DNA from: Paracentrotus lividus
Lineage: Eukaryota; Echinodermata; Echinoidea; Camarodonta; Echinidae
Length of the DNA: 64,000 bases
Reading direction: 5' to 3'
NCBI GenBank assembly: GCA_940671915.1
Contig: CALNVZ010002974.1
Location: 19,137,214-19,201,213, forward strand
This document shows positions 61,324 to 64,000 of the stretch, in pieces (positions within the stretch are counted from its first letter, which is position 1; the number at the start of each line of letters is the position of its first letter). The position numbers were made by a program, and so were the translations under genes. The notes beneath the pieces were generated by a model. The model was not told the DNA's origin and ran no database searches. It worked only from the letters and a program-made list of their open reading frames with translations.

Positions 61324-61492
61324 AGGATACTACCCCCAGGACAATAACCCCACGGAGAGCCCCCCCCCCCCCCGAAGTAGGTTAGCTGTAGGGTTAGACG
61401 ATAAGCTTTCTGGCTGAGGGTAGCTTTTTCTGGTAGGGCTAGTTGTCCTGGTGGGTCGTCCGGTGGGTCGTCTGGGGGATAGCTGTATTGAA
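61324..61492. mobile_element. Decayed foldback element (third copy)
   Basis: AGGATACTACCCCC and AGGACAATAACCCC on the left face GTTGTCCTGGTGGG and CTGGGGGATAGCTGT on the right, with GTAGGGTTAGACG in the centre. It ends near GAACCATT, like the 24404 copy (GAACCATTTGA). Confidence 0.55.
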
Positions 61493-62674
61493 CCATTGAC
61501 ACCTCATCACAAATTAGTTTGAAAAGCCTTGCTGTGTTTAATTCCCAGAGTCTTGAATACACACTAGGAGAAGTACGCCTCTCCACTCGGCTAAGCTTGA
61601 TCTGATCTGAGCTGAACCATGGCTTATTTTGATCTTCTTCAATCAATGACTGTCTGATGACTAGAAGCAACTTAATGAGAGATATATCAACCTTCAGCAT
61701 CCATCAACTCAATAGGACAGTAACTGATAATCTTTTATATGAAGTTCATAACCTTCTGGTACTCAGTAGACGATATCAGATGTCATTATAAAATTATTCA
61801 ATAGGATTGATCCTAAAACGTTCAGCTTATCTCTAATGCATTCATTGAGAAATGCATGCAATTAATGCAATGTCATTAGTTAAATCAACTGAAAAAGCAG
61901 TGCTTAAGCTTAAGCTACTGTAATTAATTATTATACATTTCTATCATCATGCATGCACAATGCAGTCTAAACCATTTTCATCTAATGACATGGCAATATT
62001 TGGCTTGAAACCCATTCAATGTAATATGCCTGAGATAACTAAGGCTGGGTTCAATATCAAAAGCTTGCTCAATAAATTTAAATAAAATCAAGTTCAAGAT
62101 TTATAATTTGCATTTTCTTTTTAAGTAATTATCATTGATTTTAAACAAATGTTTACAGCAGATCCTTATAACTTATTTACCTGGTTCACCATAACAAACA
62201 AATTCTCTACTGCCTTAAAATGTTTTTACAAGACATTGTAATTTTTCCAAATTCAATGCTAGAATCTGCGGTAAAGCAAAATGTGTTGTTGCTCTTTTAT
62301 GTTCACACCAATAAGTTATAAAAAGAAAATTGGGAGCTTAAAATATTTTACTCTTCCTTCCGTGTGATAAACATCATCCTAGAGAACAATAATTATCTTC
62401 ATACTTCTTCCCATGGGATGCATCCAACTTAGTATGAATGTAAGCCTGGCAGGAGCTAGAAATAAGCTTACAGAACTACTTCATGATAATACAAATCTAA
62501 GTCTAAAGATAAAACTACTTTAAATAGATACATGTAGGTTGAACAAAAATCACAAAGTTAAAATTCTACCTACGTAAATCTGCATAATATAAACATGCCT
62601 TAGCCTACTTGCAACCTACTTATTTTGCAATATAAAGCCAGCTAAAATAGCTCAGTATATATTTAAATAACTAT

Positions 62675-62675
<1 letters not shown>

Positions 62676-62711
<36 letters not shown>
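62676..62711. repeat. T36 homopolymer
   Basis: Thirty-six consecutive T. It could be the poly(A) tail of a minus-strand retrocopy, but no body is recognised. Confidence 0.95.
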
Positions 62712-62716
<5 letters not shown>

Positions 62717-62792
62717 GGTTATTCATTTTTTTTTAAACTTGCCTATAATTTTAACATTTGAAGAAAAAACAATTAATTAAAAAGGGCTATTG

Positions 62793-63063
62793 TATATACA
62801 GGCATGAGACAGAGAAATTTCAAAAAAAGAGGAAAATTGCTACCAGTGAGGGAGCGGAGCGACCGAACTTCCTGGGGGTGGATTCGGGAGGGGGGTTCCC
62901 CCTCCCGCAGAAAATTTTGCAATTTTACATAGAAAATTCATGATTTCTTTGGCTGCAACTTCGTCAAATCAATCTTGTGTTCCAAGTCTACACACAGTTA
63001 GAGCAGAAAATATTTCCTGAATACACAATGAAAACACCTCCGCTATGTACATGCAAAAAAAAA

Positions 63064-63113
<50 letters not shown>

Positions 63114-63198
63114 TTTTATTTTTTTTAATTTTTTTTAAAATAATTTCAAAATCCGCGGAAATCCGCGGATCCGCGGAGAAAAATCATGCCTGTATATA
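62793..63198. mobile_element. MITE with TATATACAGGCATGA ends, 406 bp
   Basis: TATATACAGGCATGA at the left is matched exactly by TCATGCCTGTATATA at the right. The outermost TATA may be the target duplication. The interior has a T44 run (63067-63110), three CCGCGG palindromes (63153, 63163, 63171) and a GGAGCGGAGCGACCG word near 62849. No coding capacity. Confidence 0.8.
63067..63110. repeat. T44 homopolymer
   Basis: Forty-four consecutive T inside the MITE. Its length is probably unreliable. Confidence 0.95.
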
Positions 63199-63602
63199 TT
63201 TCTTTTATATCATGCAAACAAACAATATTGTCAGAAAAACTTTTTTAACAGTCAAGGCTGAAATTTCAAATATATACATTAAAGGAGCCAGAAACTGATA
63301 TAATACTACAAAATTCTTATTCCTTATCGTATAGCGCAAGAAATGAGCACCAGACATGAATCTGTGCCCCAATTATTCAAATGTAGCCAGCTGGTAAGGA
63401 ACGGAACCACGAGGACAGTATAATAGTTTACAAAATTGCAAAGGGAAGAGGTAATGTATCGTCTGGAGCAGCAGGAAAGAGAGTGGTAACTGAGCAGAAA
63501 GGGGTCATTAATGCCAACTCTAAAATAATTTAATTTCCTTCTAAGATTTGTGAAGTAGCAAAGGGGATTCCCTGACAGAAGATGAGATAGTTAAGTGAAG
63601 AT

Positions 63603-64000
63603 TAACCCTTTGACTACCGAATTTATAAAATGATACACAATCATTTTTTGATTACTAACAGTGAAAACTTTTCATAGGAAATTATCTTCAGAATAACTAT
63701 TTTTACTAACTTTGGCACCATAACGATTTTTTGATATGTCAAAATTGATGATGATGATGATGATCCACAGCATTTATATTGCACCCTATTTCTGTTGAAA
63801 ACATTCAAAGGCACAGGCTTTGCCCCTATACAAGGTTAGATTTATGGGGATCAGACTCCTGTAAGGGTCGAGCTTTGGTTTAGGGTAGATTTATAATCTG
63901 GAAAACTCAGGTATAGGATCTTTCAACGACTGTGAGATGACCATTCTGACTCATCTTCACGATTGGTGTACGTGTGTTAGTCAGAGCAAAGGAAATGAAG
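63603..64000. mobile_element. Possible left end of a TTAA-flanked element
   Basis: TTAACCCTTTGACTACCGAA at 63604 has the TTAA-CCC form of the two complete MITEs at 32911 and 39584. No matching right end is present before the window stops, so this is only a candidate. A short (GAT)n lies at 63748-63765. Confidence 0.3.

Larger units (their letters stand above)
60113..64000. other. Upstream or further intron of the NCKAP5-like gene; no gene recognised
   Basis: Apart from the listed repeats I see no exon. If the candidate first exon is real, its promoter should lie just above 60112, but no clear TATA or initiator can be called. If the gene starts outside the window, this is intron. Confidence 0.4.

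Noticed and set aside
1..64000. tRNA, rRNA or snRNA genes
   Set aside because: I looked for cloverleaf-type A/B box pairs and conserved rRNA words; apart from a weak B-box-like word near 19335 nothing was convincing.

Overview
The window looks like nuclear DNA of a marine deuterostome invertebrate, most likely an echinoderm of sea-urchin type. It is AT-rich with long introns, several classes of short inverted-repeat transposons (MITEs), a CR1/L2-type LINE fragment, TTAGGG repeats, and a GCGCGAAGCGC minisatellite of a kind common in marine invertebrate genomes. The species is inferred, not shown. No bacterial, viral or organellar gene is visible.

Layout. 1-26 kb, stomatin neighbourhood: one intact single-exon stomatin-like gene (25241-26086, minus) and three broken stomatin-related copies on the plus strand (about 249-1200, 6718-7554, 17861-18690). 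The broken copies share features with each other that the intact gene lacks. Between them lie a 5.5 kb stretch of odd composition (1201-6700), a 3.4 kb inverted repeat full of AGGTCA hexamers with a 699-base assembly gap (7798-11192), and a 2.5 kb repeat element carrying the minisatellite (14929-17477). 18.7-32 kb: mostly gene-free, with a Tc1/mariner-like MITE, a foldback element with telomeric repeats in its centre, two more foldback elements and simple-sequence tracts.

32-60 kb: one large minus-strand gene can be built from nine exons (60112 down to 32012) that join in a single open frame of 1978 codons. One exon carries a short coiled coil matching NCKAP5/NCKAP5L (Nck-associated protein 5, a microtubule plus-end scaffold). 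A later exon has S/TxIP EB1-binding motifs. The rest is low-complexity Ser/Pro/Lys-rich sequence and a C-terminal region I do not recognise. Its introns hold a dead LINE, two TTAA-flanked MITEs, purine tracts, a 42-bp inverted minisatellite and microsatellites. 60-64 kb is upstream or intronic, with repeats only.

The two recognisable genes have no evident functional link: stomatin is a membrane scaffold and the NCKAP5-like protein is a cytoskeletal scaffold. The most interesting unexplained structure is the AGGTCA-rich inverted repeat at 7.8-11.2 kb, whose two arms also keep a related coding-like segment.
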